A stretch of 64,000 nt of DNA from Stutzerimonas degradans (GCF_024448505.1 NZ_JAMOHV010000010.1:91905-155904), one strand, 5' to 3'. Counted from the first letter of the stretch, positions 9,778 through 21,736 are shown. The notes: generated by a model not told the origin, from the sequence alone. Numbers and translations are program-made.

Positions 9778-11211
9778 ATGCTCGATATTCTCAACGATCT
9801 CATCTGGAGCAAGCTGCTGATCGTCATGCTGATCGGCCTTGGCTTGTACTTCACGATTGCCTCGCGTTTCGTCCAGTTTCGCTATTTCGGCAGCATGTTC
9901 CGCATCTTCGGCGAGGCGTTCACCCGCCAGCCGGGCCAGCTCAGTTCGTTCCAGGCGCTGATGCTCTCGGTCGCCGGCCGCGTCGGTGCCGGCAATATCG
10001 CCGGGGTTTCGGTGGCGATCATGCTCGGCGGGCCGGGCGCGGTGTTCTGGATGTGGATGGTGGCGCTGGTCGGCATGGCCACCAGCTACTTCGAGTGCTC
10101 GCTGGCGCAGCTGTACAAGCGCCGCGAGCCGGACGGCGGCTATCGCGGCGGCCCGGCCTTCTACATCGAGCACGGCCTCCGTCAGCGCTGGCTGGGCATC
10201 CTGGTGTCGCTGCTGCTGCTGGTGACCTTCGGTCTGGGCTTCAACGCGGTGCAGTCCTACACCGTGGCCAGCTCGCTGCACGACACCTTCGGCGTGCCGA
10301 CGCTGGTCAGCGGCGTCGCGCTGATGGTGGTGATGGGGTTGATCATCTTCGGCGGCATCCGCCGCATCGCCAGCTTCGCCGACGTGATGGTGCCGGTCAT
10401 GGCGCTGTCCTACATCGCGATGGCGATCTATGTGATCGGCAGTAACGCCGGGCAGATTCCCGAGACCTTCAGCCTGATCGTGCGCAGCGCCTTCGGCCTG
10501 GAGCCGGCCTTCGCCGGCGGCATCGGCGCGGCGATCATCATGGGCGTCAAGCGCGGTCTGTTCTCCAACGAGGCCGGCCTGGGCAGCGCGCCGAACGTGG
10601 CGGCGGTGGCCGAGGTCAAGCACCCGGCGGCGCAGGGCATCGTGCAGTCGCTCAGCGTGTTCATCGATACCATCGTGATCTGCAGCTGCACCGCGCTGAT
10701 CATCCTGCTCTCGGGCGTCTACCAGCCGGGCATGGAGCAGGCCGGCGTGGTGCTGACGCAGACCGCCGTGGCCGCCGTGGTCGGCGAGTGGGGTCGAGTG
10801 TTCGTCAGCCTCGCGCTGCTGCTGTTCGTGTTCACCACGCTGATCTACAACTACTACCTCGGCGAGAACGCGCTGGGCTTCTTCACCGCCAAACGCTGGC
10901 CGGTGCAGCTGTACCGCCTGCTGGTGGTGGCGCTGGTGCTGTGGGGCTCGATCCAGGACCTGGGCACGGTGTTCGCCTTCGCCGACCTCACCATGGGCCT
11001 GCTGGCGATCTGCAACCTGGTCACCCTGGCGTTGCTGTTCAAGGTCGGCCTGCGCCTGATGCGCGATTACGACAACCAGCTCAAGGCCGGTGTAGAGTCG
11101 CCGGTGCTCGACCCGCGCGACTACGCCGATCTGGACCTCGATCCTGCCGTCTGGCCGACCAAGACCGGCGAAGAGGCCCGTATCATCGGCAGCGCCGCTG
11201 TTCAGCACTGA
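9778..11211 (+). CDS. Alanine/glycine:cation symporter (AGCS) family protein
   Basis: A 477-residue inner-membrane transporter with about ten to eleven hydrophobic segments. AGCS signatures include GRVGAGNIAGVSVAIMLGGPG near residue 67, KRGLFSNEAGLGSAPN near residue 259 and the short hydrophilic C terminus. Members import alanine, glycine or related amino acids with Na+ or H+. The ATG at 9778 gives the expected N terminus; the frame is open further upstream but lacks coding sense. A terminator at 11233-11259 separates it from the asparaginase gene, though readthrough is possible. Confidence 0.92.
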   Translation: MLDILNDLIWSKLLIVMLIGLGLYFTIASRFVQFRYFGSMFRIFGEAFTRQPGQLSSFQALMLSVAGRVGAGNIAGVSVAIMLGGPGAVFWMWMVALVGMATSYFECSLAQLYKRREPDGGYRGGPAFYIEHGLRQRWLGILVSLLLLVTFGLGFNAVQSYTVASSLHDTFGVPTLVSGVALMVVMGLIIFGGIRRIASFADVMVPVMALSYIAMAIYVIGSNAGQIPETFSLIVRSAFGLEPAFAGGIGAAIIMGVKRGLFSNEAGLGSAPNVAAVAEVKHPAAQGIVQSLSVFIDTIVICSCTALIILLSGVYQPGMEQAGVVLTQTAVAAVVGEWGRVFVSLALLLFVFTTLIYNYYLGENALGFFTAKRWPVQLYRLLVVALVLWGSIQDLGTVFAFADLTMGLLAICNLVTLALLFKVGLRLMRDYDNQLKAGVESPVLDPRDYADLDLDPAVWPTKTGEEARIIGSAAVQH

Positions 11212-11232
11212 GCACCCGCTCGCGTCGACCGA

Positions 11233-11262
11233 CAGGGGGCTCCTAGGCCCCCTGTTTCGTTT
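11233..11262 (+). terminator. Rho-independent terminator after the AGCS symporter gene
   Basis: CAGGGGGC and its complement form a GC-rich stem with a short loop containing CTAG, followed by TTTCGTTT. It lies 22 bases after the symporter stop and just before the ribosome-binding site of the asparaginase gene (GAGGAG at 11263-11268). Confidence 0.75.
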
Positions 11263-11273
11263 GAGGAGATCCC

Positions 11274-12266
11274 ATGCCGGCTTCCAGAAAGACCCTGGTG
11301 CTGTACACCGGCGGCACCATTGGCATGCAGCAGAGCGCCGACGGACTGATGCCGGCCTCCGGCTTCGCCGAGCGGCTGCGGGCGCAACAGCTGCTGCAAC
11401 CGGGGCGGGCGCTGCCAGACTGGCAGTTCCGCGAGCTGCTGCCGCCGATCGACAGCGCCAACATGACACCGCGCCACTGGCTGGCGATTGCCGCGGCGAT
11501 CCGCCAGGGCGTCGAGCAGGAGGGCTGCGACGCCGTGCTGGTGCTGCATGGCACCGACACCCTGGCCTACAGCGCCGCGGCGCTGAGCTTCCTGCTGCTC
11601 GGGCTGGAGGCGCCGGTGCTGCTGACCGGTTCCATGCTACCGGCGGGCGTGCCGGGCAGTGACGCCTGGGACAACCTGTTCGGCGCCCTGCAGGCGCTGC
11701 ACGACGGCGCGGTAGCCGGCGTCCAGCTGTACTTCCACGACCGCCTGCTGCATGGCGCCCGCGCCAGCAAGCTCGGCACCGCCAGCCTCGATGCGTTCGC
11801 CACCCTGCCGCGCCAGCGTCACGAGCCGCGCGGCAGCGGCATCCCGCCGCATCTCGACTACCGCCAGCCGCGCCAGCCGGTCGAGCTGGCCGTGCTGCCG
11901 CTGTATCCGGGCATCCAGGCGGCGCAACTGCGCGCCGCGCTCGCCGGCAACGTGCGCGGGCTGGTGCTCGAATGCTACGGCAGCGGCACCGGACCGTCCG
12001 ACGATGCCGAGCTGCTGGCGGCGCTGGCCGAGGCCCATGCGCGCGGCGTGGTGCTGGTGGCGATCAGTCAGTGCCCACAGGGCCATGTGGATTTCGGCCT
12101 GTATGCCGCCGGCAGCCGTCTGGCCGCCTGCGGCTTGCTCGATGGCGGCGGCATGACGCGCGAGGCGGCGCTGGGCAAGCTGTTCGCCCTGCTCGGCGCC
12201 GGGCTGACGGCCGCCGAAGTGGCGCACTGGTTCGCGGTCGACCTGTGCGGCGAGCGCGCCGACTGA
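11274..12266 (+). CDS. L-asparaginase
   Basis: A 330-residue asparaginase of the bacterial type I/II fold, hydrolysing L-asparagine to aspartate and ammonia. Both active-site signatures are present: YTGGTIG at residues 11-17 (nucleophilic Thr12) and HGTDT at 92-96. There is no signal peptide, so the enzyme should be cytoplasmic, like AnsA. ATG 11274 is preceded by GAGGAG at good spacing. Location beside an AGCS transporter and near aspA suggests an amino-acid catabolic group. Confidence 0.92.
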   Translation: MPASRKTLVLYTGGTIGMQQSADGLMPASGFAERLRAQQLLQPGRALPDWQFRELLPPIDSANMTPRHWLAIAAAIRQGVEQEGCDAVLVLHGTDTLAYSAAALSFLLLGLEAPVLLTGSMLPAGVPGSDAWDNLFGALQALHDGAVAGVQLYFHDRLLHGARASKLGTASLDAFATLPRQRHEPRGSGIPPHLDYRQPRQPVELAVLPLYPGIQAAQLRAALAGNVRGLVLECYGSGTGPSDDAELLAALAEAHARGVVLVAISQCPQGHVDFGLYAAGSRLAACGLLDGGGMTREAALGKLFALLGAGLTAAEVAHWFAVDLCGERAD

Positions 12267-12279
12267 CGCGCCGCCCGGC

Positions 12280-14778
<2,499 letters not shown>

Positions 14779-14905
14779 GGGAGCTCCAGCGCACGGCGCG
14801 CAAACGGCTGATGGGCGAAAGCGGCGGGATCATATCACCGCGTCCGGTAAAACCCAGTTTCGCCGATAGGCGTAGAGCCGGCCGTGCGCTGGCGCTTATC
14901 CAGCG

Positions 14906-16813
14906 TTAGCCGCGCTGGCGCGCCAGTGCCGCCAGACGCACCGCCGCGTTGGCCTCGCCGTGGCCGGCGTAGCCGTTGCGCCGCTGCAGGATCTCGACGC
15001 AGAAGCGCCCCTCGAACGGCGCGGTACACACCTGCAGCAGCTCGCCGCCCTGCGCATCGCGGTCGTACAGCACATTGCCGCGGGCCAAGCGCTGCAAGGT
15101 GGCGTCGTCGAGCGCGAAGCGCGCGGCGAGGTCATCGTAGTAGTTCTGCGGGATGTCCAGCAGCGCCACGCCGGCCTGCTGGAGGCGCTCCACCTCGGCG
15201 AGCAGGTCGTCGCAGGTAAAGGCGATGCGCTGCAGCCCGGCGCCACGGTAGCGCGCCAGCGTGTGGGCGACCGCCGTGTCGTGGTCCGGCGAAATCTCCA
15301 GCGGCAGGCGTACCCGGCCGCAGCGGCTGTGCACGGCGCGGCTGCGGATCAGCCCGCGGGGGTCGAACACCACCGCCTCGTCGGCCACCTCGAAATCGAA
15401 CAGGCTGCGGTAGAACAGCAGCCAGCTGGCCAGCCGTTCGGCCGGCAGCGCGCTGGCCAGCTGATCGATGCCGCGCAGGCCGCCGCTCGGCTGCGCCTGC
15501 GGGTCGATGCGGAAATCGGTGTCATAGACGCTGTGCCCCGGCGCACCCGGCTCGACCAGATAGATCAGGCTGCCGTCCGGCGCGCGCACGGCCGGAATTT
15601 CCCGTTCATCGGGGCCGACCAGGCCGCAATAGGGCTGGGCGCGGAAGGCACAGGCGCGCTCCAGCGCCGGCGCCTCGCGCTCCACCCGCAGCGCCATCGC
15701 GCAGAGCGAGGTGCCGTGCGCGGCAAAGAAATCCGCGGCGAACGACTGCGGCTGGGCATTGAGCACGATGTTCGCCTCGCCCTGGCGATACAGCCACACC
15801 GCCTTGGAACGGTGCTCGCCGACACGGGCGAAACCCAGGCGTTCGAGCCAGCCGCCGAGGCGTTCGGCCTGCGCAGCGTCGACGGCGAATTCGAGGAAAT
15901 CCAGCCCCGCATGGCTGGCGGCCGGCGGTGCGGCGAACAGGTTGCCGCGCGGCGTCGCGCCCTGCTGCTCCAGGCGCTGGCGGGTCTGCTCCTCCAGATA
16001 GAGCAGCGCGCGCAGGCCGTCGGCGGCACTGGCCAGCGCGGGCGCGGCACGCAGGCCGTCGTTGAAGATTTCCAGCGACAGCGGTCCGCGATAGCCGCTG
16101 CGCAGCACCGGCGCGAGAAAGCCGGCCAGATCGAACGCGCCCTGCCCGGGGAAGCAGCGGTGGTGGCGGCTCCACGGCAGCACGTCGAGCGCAAGCAGCG
16201 GCGCATCGGCCAGCTGCACGAAGAAGATCTTCTCGGCGGGCAGCGCGGCGATGCCGGCCGGATCGTCACGCAGCGCCAGGGTGTGGAAACTGTCGAGGAC
16301 GATGCCGAGCGCCGGGTGGTCGGCCCGCGCCACCAGTTCCCAGGCCTGGCCCCAGGTCTGCACATGGCGGCCCCAGGCGAGCGCCTCGTAGCCGATGCGC
16401 AGGCCGCGTGCCTGCGCGCGCTCGGCCAGCCGCGCGAGGTCGGCGGCGAGGATTTCCGGCTCGTCCAGCGCCTCGGCCTGGGTGTTGCTGCAGACCAGCA
16501 GCAGTTCGGTGCCCAGTTCCTGCATCACGTCGAACTTGCGCTCGGCACGGTCAAGGTTGCGCTGCACGAGCTCGCGCGGGCAGCCCTCGAAGTCGCGGAA
16601 CGGCTCGAACAGCGCGATGCCAATGCCCAGCTCCTCGCACAGCCGCCGCACTTCGGCCGGGCTGCCCGGGTGATGCAGCAGATCGGTCTCGAACAGCTCG
16701 ACGGCGTCGAAGCCGGCCGCGGCGATGGCGCGCAGCTTGTCCGGCAGGCTGCCGCTCAGCGAAACCGTGGAGATCGCCCGCGGCCAGCGCCAGCCGCGCT
16801 CGCCGGGACGCAT
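14906..16813 (-). CDS. quiC1: 3-dehydroshikimate dehydratase (QuiC1-like), fused sugar-isomerase and HPPD-like domains
   Basis: If translation starts at ATG 16813 the product is 635 residues, the length I recall for the Pseudomonas QuiC1 enzyme, which converts 3-dehydroshikimate to protocatechuate (3,4-dihydroxybenzoate). The N-terminal half is an AP-endonuclease-2/xylose-isomerase TIM barrel beginning ISTVSLSGSLPDKLRAIAAA; the C-terminal half resembles 4-hydroxyphenylpyruvate dioxygenase (VOC fold; GLDFLEFAVD and FCVEILQR). A start at 16915 would overlap the upstream gene by 20 bases. It follows the A-T-TE gene on the same strand, so its product may supply or modify a catechol for that enzyme. 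Confidence 0.85.
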   Translation of the reverse strand: MRPGERGWRWPRAISTVSLSGSLPDKLRAIAAAGFDAVELFETDLLHHPGSPAEVRRLCEELGIGIALFEPFRDFEGCPRELVQRNLDRAERKFDVMQELGTELLLVCSNTQAEALDEPEILAADLARLAERAQARGLRIGYEALAWGRHVQTWGQAWELVARADHPALGIVLDSFHTLALRDDPAGIAALPAEKIFFVQLADAPLLALDVLPWSRHHRCFPGQGAFDLAGFLAPVLRSGYRGPLSLEIFNDGLRAAPALASAADGLRALLYLEEQTRQRLEQQGATPRGNLFAAPPAASHAGLDFLEFAVDAAQAERLGGWLERLGFARVGEHRSKAVWLYRQGEANIVLNAQPQSFAADFFAAHGTSLCAMALRVEREAPALERACAFRAQPYCGLVGPDEREIPAVRAPDGSLIYLVEPGAPGHSVYDTDFRIDPQAQPSGGLRGIDQLASALPAERLASWLLFYRSLFDFEVADEAVVFDPRGLIRSRAVHSRCGRVRLPLEISPDHDTAVAHTLARYRGAGLQRIAFTCDDLLAEVERLQQAGVALLDIPQNYYDDLAARFALDDATLQRLARGNVLYDRDAQGGELLQVCTAPFEGRFCVEILQRRNGYAGHGEANAAVRLAALARQRG

Positions 16814-16895
16814 CCGGACAGGCGCAGCGACCGGCTGGGCGCCGTTCACGCGCGGAAACGCCGCCAGATTGGCGGCCAGCGGCACGATGGCCGAC

Positions 16896-19595
16896 TCAGT
16901 GCACGGTACGATCATGGTCGGGGGACTCGGTAAGGGAAACCAGCGGGCCGGGCTCGGCCTGCTCCAGCAGGGCGCGCAGCGGCGTGGCGATCGAGGCGGT
17001 GTAGTCCTTCACGCAGCGGTGATGGCCGCCCAGTACGTCGTAACTCTCGAAGCGGATGCCCATGTTGCGCCACGCGTGGCTGGTGTAATCGGCAGAGAAG
17101 TACACCACCGGCGCCGCCAGCCGCCCGGGCAGGTAGCGCGCCATCGCCAGCGAGTAACGCTGGAAGCGCTCGCGCACCTCCAGGTCGCGCGCCGTCGGCG
17201 CGGCCTCCGCGCTGGCGCGGCGCAGCAGGCGCCCGCCGAGCTTGTGCAGCAGGTTGGCGATGCGCTTGGGATAGGGCCATTTGCTGGTCTCGCCGAAGCG
17301 GCTCAGCGCCTCGTAGGTGCGCGCCAGCAGCGTTTCCGACAGCAACGCGTCGGCGCTGCGCAGGATGACGCGCGACCAGGGCCGCACGTTGGCCGTCGGC
17401 GGGTCGATCAGCGCGACGATCTCCACCTCTTCGCCGGCCTCGATCAGCAGGCGCGCGGTTTCGAACGCCACCAACGCGCCGTTGCAGTAGCCGCCGATGC
17501 GGTACGGACCGCGCGTCTGCCGTTCGAGGATCAGCGGCAGCCGCGCGCGCGCCATCTGCTCGACCGACGCCGGGATCGGCTCGTTGTCCAGGCCATGCGG
17601 GGCGATGGCGATCAGCGGTTGCCGCGAACCGAGCAGCTTGGCCAGACGGCGGATGTAGTAGCCGCCCTGGGCGAAGTCGCCGTGGAACCAGAACAGCGGT
17701 GTGCGCTGCGGGTCCTGGTTGAACTCGATCACCGGGATCACCTGCCCGGCAAGGTCCTGCAGGCGCGCGGCGAGCTTGCGCGCGCTCTCCTCGACCAGCA
17801 CCGTCTCGGGAATCATGCGCCCGAGCAGCTGTTCAAGTTCGGCGAGCATCTCGGTGGCGAGCAGCGAATCGCCGCCGCAGTCGAAGAAGTTGTCGTCCGG
17901 GCCGACCGCATCGGTCTTCAGCAGGCGCCGCCAGACGCCCAGCACATCGCGCTCCAACGGCGTCAGCAGCGCATCCGCAGTGGTGGTCCCGGCGCGCGCC
18001 TGGGCGGCACGCATCGCCAGCAGCGCATCGCTCAGGCGGTGGCGCAGCACCTTGCCGGTCAACCCGCGCGGCAGCTCGTCGAGCAGCTGGATGCGCCGCG
18101 GCACCTTGAAGTACACCAGTTCGCCACGCAGAAACTCGCGCAGCGCCTCCGCCTCCACCTGCATGCCCGGCCGCAGCACCACCGCGGCGGCGACGTCCTC
18201 GCCGAGACGCGGATGCGGCACGGCGAACGCCGCGGCCTCGGCCACCGCCGGGTGGCGCAGTAGTGCATCGTCGACTTCCTGCAGGCTGACCTTCTCGCCG
18301 CCGCGGTTGATCACCTCGCGCAGGCGGCCGTGCAGGCGCAGAAAGCCGTCGGCGTCGAAGCTGCCGAGATCGCCGGTGTGGAACCAGCCATCGTGAAAGG
18401 CCGCCTGGTTCAGCGCCGGATCGCCGAGATAGCCGGCCATCAGCGTCGGCCCGCGGAGCAGCACCTCGCCGCGCTCGCCGGCGGCGACCGGCGCGCCGGC
18501 GTCGTCGACGATGCGCACGCTGCCCGGCAGCGGCCGGCCGACCGTGCCGGCCTTGTGCTCGCCGGGAAACGGCGTGTTCACCGCGATCTGCGCGGCCTCG
18601 CTGGAACCGTAGTGTTCGAGCAGCGGCATGCCCAGCACTGCCTGCAGGCCGTCGACGATCTCCTGCTGCAACGGCGCCCCGCCCGAAGAGGCGAAGCGCA
18701 GGCGATGCCGGGCGAACGCCTCGGGGCGGCTGTGGGTGGCTTCGAGCACCGCGCGGTGCAGCGCCGGGCCGGCGGAATACCAGCTCGGCTGAAGCGTCTC
18801 GAACCACTCGTGCAGGTCCACGGTCGCCGGGCTGAGCGGGAACGCCACGCTGCCGCCACCGAGCAGCGGGGTGAGGATGGTCACCTTGAGCCCGTGCGAG
18901 TAGTACGGCGCCGAGACGCACAGGCAGCGGTCTTCGGCATTCAGGCGGAACCAGCGCTGCCAGTTCTGCGCGGCGGCGAGCATGTTGCGATGGCTGAACG
19001 GGATCAGTTTGGGCCGCGCGGTGGTGCCGGAGCTGCGCAGGATGAATGCCGGCGCGTCCGCTTCCGGCTCGGCATCGGGCGCTGGAACCGCCGCCGCCGT
19101 GACGCGCAGCAGCAGGCCGGCGCTGCCGTCTTCGGCGGGCTCGGCGATGATCAGCGGCAGGTCGTGCCGGTGCGCGGCGCGATAGCCGGCATCGGGGCCG
19201 CCGTCGATGATCAGCAGCGCATCGAGCGGCAGCTGTTCGAGGAACTGGTCCAGTTCGGCCGGCCCGAGGCGCGGATCGAGCGGCACGGCGACCGCCGAAC
19301 AGGCGACGCCGAGGATGCCGACGGCGGCCTGAGCGGCGTCGGGGATCATCACGCCGATCTTCGCCTCGCGACCGAGGCCGGCCCGGCGCAGCTGATGGCG
19401 GATGCCGTCGAGCTGATCGCACAGGGCGCCGCGATCCAGCGGGGCGAAGCGCGTGGCGAGCAGTGCCGGCCGCCGCGGAGCGGCAGCGGCCAGACGTGCC
19501 AGTGCACGATAGAGCGTCGGCGCCGTGGCGGCCGAGTCGCGCACGGGCGCTGCCGGGTCCAGCACGGACCCGGTCGATTCGAGGGAGTGTGTCAC
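16896..19595 (-). CDS. NRPS-like adenylation-carrier-thioesterase (A-T-TE) protein
   Basis: About 899 residues from GTG 19595 (AAGGA eight bases upstream); GTG 19640 is an alternative start adding 15. Domain order: an AMP-forming adenylation domain (about 25-535) with SSGTT near 189, HYGSSEA near 330, FHTGDLG and the catalytic-type Lys in GLTGK near 515; a carrier domain with GGDSLL, phosphopantetheine Ser near 577; and an alpha/beta-hydrolase thioesterase from ~625. The thioesterase nucleophile motif reads GGYCNG, with Cys (near 704) replacing Ser. There is no condensation domain. Such a protein activates one acid, loads it and releases it as an ester, thioester-derived dimer or free product. 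The adjacent dehydroshikimate dehydratase suggests a hydroxybenzoate substrate, which is inference. Confidence 0.85.
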   Translation of the reverse strand: MTHSLESTGSVLDPAAPVRDSAATAPTLYRALARLAAAAPRRPALLATRFAPLDRGALCDQLDGIRHQLRRAGLGREAKIGVMIPDAAQAAVGILGVACSAVAVPLDPRLGPAELDQFLEQLPLDALLIIDGGPDAGYRAAHRHDLPLIIAEPAEDGSAGLLLRVTAAAVPAPDAEPEADAPAFILRSSGTTARPKLIPFSHRNMLAAAQNWQRWFRLNAEDRCLCVSAPYYSHGLKVTILTPLLGGGSVAFPLSPATVDLHEWFETLQPSWYSAGPALHRAVLEATHSRPEAFARHRLRFASSGGAPLQQEIVDGLQAVLGMPLLEHYGSSEAAQIAVNTPFPGEHKAGTVGRPLPGSVRIVDDAGAPVAAGERGEVLLRGPTLMAGYLGDPALNQAAFHDGWFHTGDLGSFDADGFLRLHGRLREVINRGGEKVSLQEVDDALLRHPAVAEAAAFAVPHPRLGEDVAAAVVLRPGMQVEAEALREFLRGELVYFKVPRRIQLLDELPRGLTGKVLRHRLSDALLAMRAAQARAGTTTADALLTPLERDVLGVWRRLLKTDAVGPDDNFFDCGGDSLLATEMLAELEQLLGRMIPETVLVEESARKLAARLQDLAGQVIPVIEFNQDPQRTPLFWFHGDFAQGGYYIRRLAKLLGSRQPLIAIAPHGLDNEPIPASVEQMARARLPLILERQTRGPYRIGGYCNGALVAFETARLLIEAGEEVEIVALIDPPTANVRPWSRVILRSADALLSETLLARTYEALSRFGETSKWPYPKRIANLLHKLGGRLLRRASAEAAPTARDLEVRERFQRYSLAMARYLPGRLAAPVVYFSADYTSHAWRNMGIRFESYDVLGGHHRCVKDYTASIATPLRALLEQAEPGPLVSLTESPDHDRTVH

Positions 19596-19668
19596 GCTGT
19601 CTGTCCTTGGCCGAGGGGCGACCGGAGCCGCTTTCCTCACTGGCCTCTAAGACAGCGTGCGTCGAAAA

Positions 19669-19701
19669 AGTTGCCTGAACTGCGCCGTGTTATCGGCAAC
19701 T
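19669..19701. promoter_or_regulatory. Long-spaced inverted repeat upstream of the A-T-TE gene
   Basis: AGTTGCC at 19669-19675 is matched by GGCAACT at 19695-19701, a perfect 7-bp inverted repeat with 19 bases between. It lies in the short promoter region between the A-T-TE gene and the carbonic anhydrase gene, both on the minus strand. It may be a regulator site for the A-T-TE operon or part of the end of the upstream transcript. Function is unknown. Confidence 0.3.
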
Positions 19702-19760
19702 GCAATGAAAAACGCGCTAACCGCTGCGCTTTCCCAGCAAATTTCTCGATCGGATCGGGC

Positions 19761-20459
19761 TCACTCCGCCAGGTAGCGCGCCCGCGGCGTAGCCATCGGC
19801 AGCGGGCCGTCGCCGATCAGGCGGAACTCGCCCGTCTGCGCGTCGTAGGCGCGGATCTCGCTGGTGCCGATGTTGTAAACCCAGCCGTGGATGAACAGCT
19901 GGCCGCTGGCCAGGCGCGCGGCGACCGAGGGGTGGGTGCGCAGGTGGTCGAGCTGGGCGACGACGTTTTCCTCAGTGAGGATGCCCAGGGTGTGCTCGTT
20001 GGCACAGCCGCAGTTTTCCTCCACCACGTGCCGGGCAACCTCGGCGTGGCTCAGCCAGGCCTTGACCGTGGGCATGCGCTGCAGCGACGCCGGGTCGAGC
20101 ACCGCCTTCATCGCGCCGCAGTCCGAATGGCCGCAGATGATGATGTGCTGCACGCCGAGCGCCACCACGGCGAACTCGATCGCGGTGGAGACGCCGCCGA
20201 GCATCTGCCCATAGGGCGGCACCACGTTGCCGACGTTGCGGGTGACGAACAGGTCGCCCGGCGAGCTCTGGGTGATCAGCTCGGGAATGATCCGCGAGTC
20301 GGCGCAGGTGATGAACATCGCCCGCGGCTGCTGCTCGAAAGCGAGCTTCTCGAACAGCTCGCGCTGCTGGGGGTAGATCTCCTCACGGAAGCGTTTGACC
20401 CCACCGATGATGTGATCGAGCGCCTCCTGGGCACTTTCGTTGCGTTGTGGATTGCTCAT
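19761..20459 (-). CDS. Beta-class carbonic anhydrase
   Basis: A 232-residue zinc enzyme interconverting CO2 and bicarbonate. All metal and active-site residues are visible: Cys52, Asp54 and Arg56 in TCADSRI, and His111 and Cys114 in GHSDCGA. No signal peptide is present, so it is cytoplasmic. The ATG at 20459 is chosen because GAGAG precedes it; an ATG 15 bases upstream lacks a ribosome site. It follows the SbtB-like and SbtA-like genes on the same strand with a 31-base gap, so the three form a probable inorganic-carbon operon. Confidence 0.95.
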   Translation of the reverse strand: MSNPQRNESAQEALDHIIGGVKRFREEIYPQQRELFEKLAFEQQPRAMFITCADSRIIPELITQSSPGDLFVTRNVGNVVPPYGQMLGGVSTAIEFAVVALGVQHIIICGHSDCGAMKAVLDPASLQRMPTVKAWLSHAEVARHVVEENCGCANEHTLGILTEENVVAQLDHLRTHPSVAARLASGQLFIHGWVYNIGTSEIRAYDAQTGEFRLIGDGPLPMATPRARYLAE

Positions 20460-20490
20460 GTTCGACTCTCGCAAGGTGTATTGGCGCGCC

Positions 20491-20793
20491 TCAGAATTTC
20501 TCCGGACGCAGCACTTGTACTTCGGCGAGGTAGCAGACCATCGCGAAGTGTTCGTAGTAACGGGCCTGCAGGTGTTCGGCGATGCGCTCGGCGACCTCGC
20601 GGCTGCAGATCACTTCCAGACGGATGTTGCCGTCGGTGTTCCACTCGGCGCTGCGTACGCCACGGCTGCCGCTGCCGCGGGCGTCGGACAGGGTCCAGCC
20701 CGGTGCGCCGAGTGCCTGCAGGTCGGCTTCCAGCTTGTGCTCCAGCGCCGCTTCGCAGATCACCGTGAGCAGGGTGCGGGTATGTGCGTTCAT
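20491..20793 (-). CDS. SbtB-like PII-superfamily regulatory protein
   Basis: A 100-residue PII-like protein whose gene starts 1 base after the SbtA-like permease stop. The N terminus (TLLTVICEAALEHKLEADLQALGAPGWTLSDARGSG in outline) matches the PII/SbtB pattern of a beta-strand, amphipathic helix and a T-loop that opens with G-[SW]-T. In cyanobacteria SbtB binds the bicarbonate transporter SbtA and adenyl nucleotides. The same gene pair here supports that role by inference. The protein lacks the uridylylation Tyr region of GlnB. Confidence 0.8.
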   Translation of the reverse strand: MNAHTRTLLTVICEAALEHKLEADLQALGAPGWTLSDARGSGSRGVRSAEWNTDGNIRLEVICSREVAERIAEHLQARYYEHFAMVCYLAEVQVLRPEKF

Positions 20794-20794
20794 C

Positions 20795-21736
20795 TCAGAG
20801 TCCCCAGGCGATCAATCGCTCGGCCAGCGCCAGATAGAGCGGGATGCCGATCAGGATGTTGAAGGGAAAGGTGATGCCCAGCGAGGCGGTCAGCGACAGC
20901 GACGGATTGGCCTCCGGCACCGCCAGACGCATCGCCGCCGGCACCGCGATGTACGAGGCACTGGCCGACAGCGTGGCGAGCATCGCCGTGCCGCCCAGCG
21001 ACAGGCCCATGAAGCGCGCCAGCAACGCGCCGACCAGCGCACCGAGCAGCGGCATCACCAGCGCAAAGGCGGCGAGCTTGATGCCGTAGCGTTTCAGCGA
21101 AGCGAGCTGGCCGGAAGCGATCAGCCCCATCTCCAGCAGGAAGAACGCCAGCACGGGCTTGAACATGCTGGTGTACAGCGGCTCCAGCGGCTTGATCGCC
21201 TCCTTGCCGGCGATCGCGCCGATCAGCAGACCGCCCAGCAGCAACATGATGCTCTTGCCGAGGAAGATCTCGCGGCCCAGCGCCTTCCAGTGGGTATCGC
21301 GCGACACGCCCTTGGCCAGCAGGATGCCGACCAGGATCGCCGGAATCTCGAGGATCGCCACGAACAGCGGCATGTAGCTCTCGAACGCCACCTGGCGCGC
21401 CGCCAGATAGGCCACCACCACGGCGAAGGTACCAGCACTGACCGAGCCGTAGTGCGCGGCGACCGCTGCGGCGTTGATGCGGTCGAAGCGCAGGCCGCGC
21501 AACAGACCGAACGCCAGCACCGGCAGCAGCATGCCCAACGCCAGCACCAGCAGCGACTGGCCAAGCAGCGCGGCACTGGCCTGCTCGGCCAGCTCGACGC
21601 CGCCGTGCAAGCCGATGGCCAACAGCAGCACGATGGACAGCGTGTCGTACAGCGCCGGCGGCAGCTTCAGTTCGCTCTTGAGCAGCCCGGCGCACAGGCC
21701 GAAGACGAAGAACAATACGACGGGGTCGATACCCAT
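20795..21736 (-). CDS. SbtA-like sodium-dependent bicarbonate permease
   Basis: A 313-residue membrane protein with about ten hydrophobic segments in two inverted halves. It has the SbtA family features: VVLFFVFGLCAGLLKSELKLP at the N terminus, AAHYGSVSAGTFAV near residue 95 and the matching ATLSASASYIAVPAAMRLA near residue 255. SbtA imports bicarbonate with Na+. The neighbouring SbtB-like and carbonic anhydrase genes fit an inorganic-carbon uptake unit. Substrate in this organism is inferred from family and context. Confidence 0.85.
   Translation of the reverse strand: MGIDPVVLFFVFGLCAGLLKSELKLPPALYDTLSIVLLLAIGLHGGVELAEQASAALLGQSLLVLALGMLLPVLAFGLLRGLRFDRINAAAVAAHYGSVSAGTFAVVVAYLAARQVAFESYMPLFVAILEIPAILVGILLAKGVSRDTHWKALGREIFLGKSIMLLLGGLLIGAIAGKEAIKPLEPLYTSMFKPVLAFFLLEMGLIASGQLASLKRYGIKLAAFALVMPLLGALVGALLARFMGLSLGGTAMLATLSASASYIAVPAAMRLAVPEANPSLSLTASLGITFPFNILIGIPLYLALAERLIAWGL

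Noticed and set aside
14960..16933. 657-residue open frame antisense to quiC1
   Set aside because: Same composition artefact; the minus-strand gene has clear homology.
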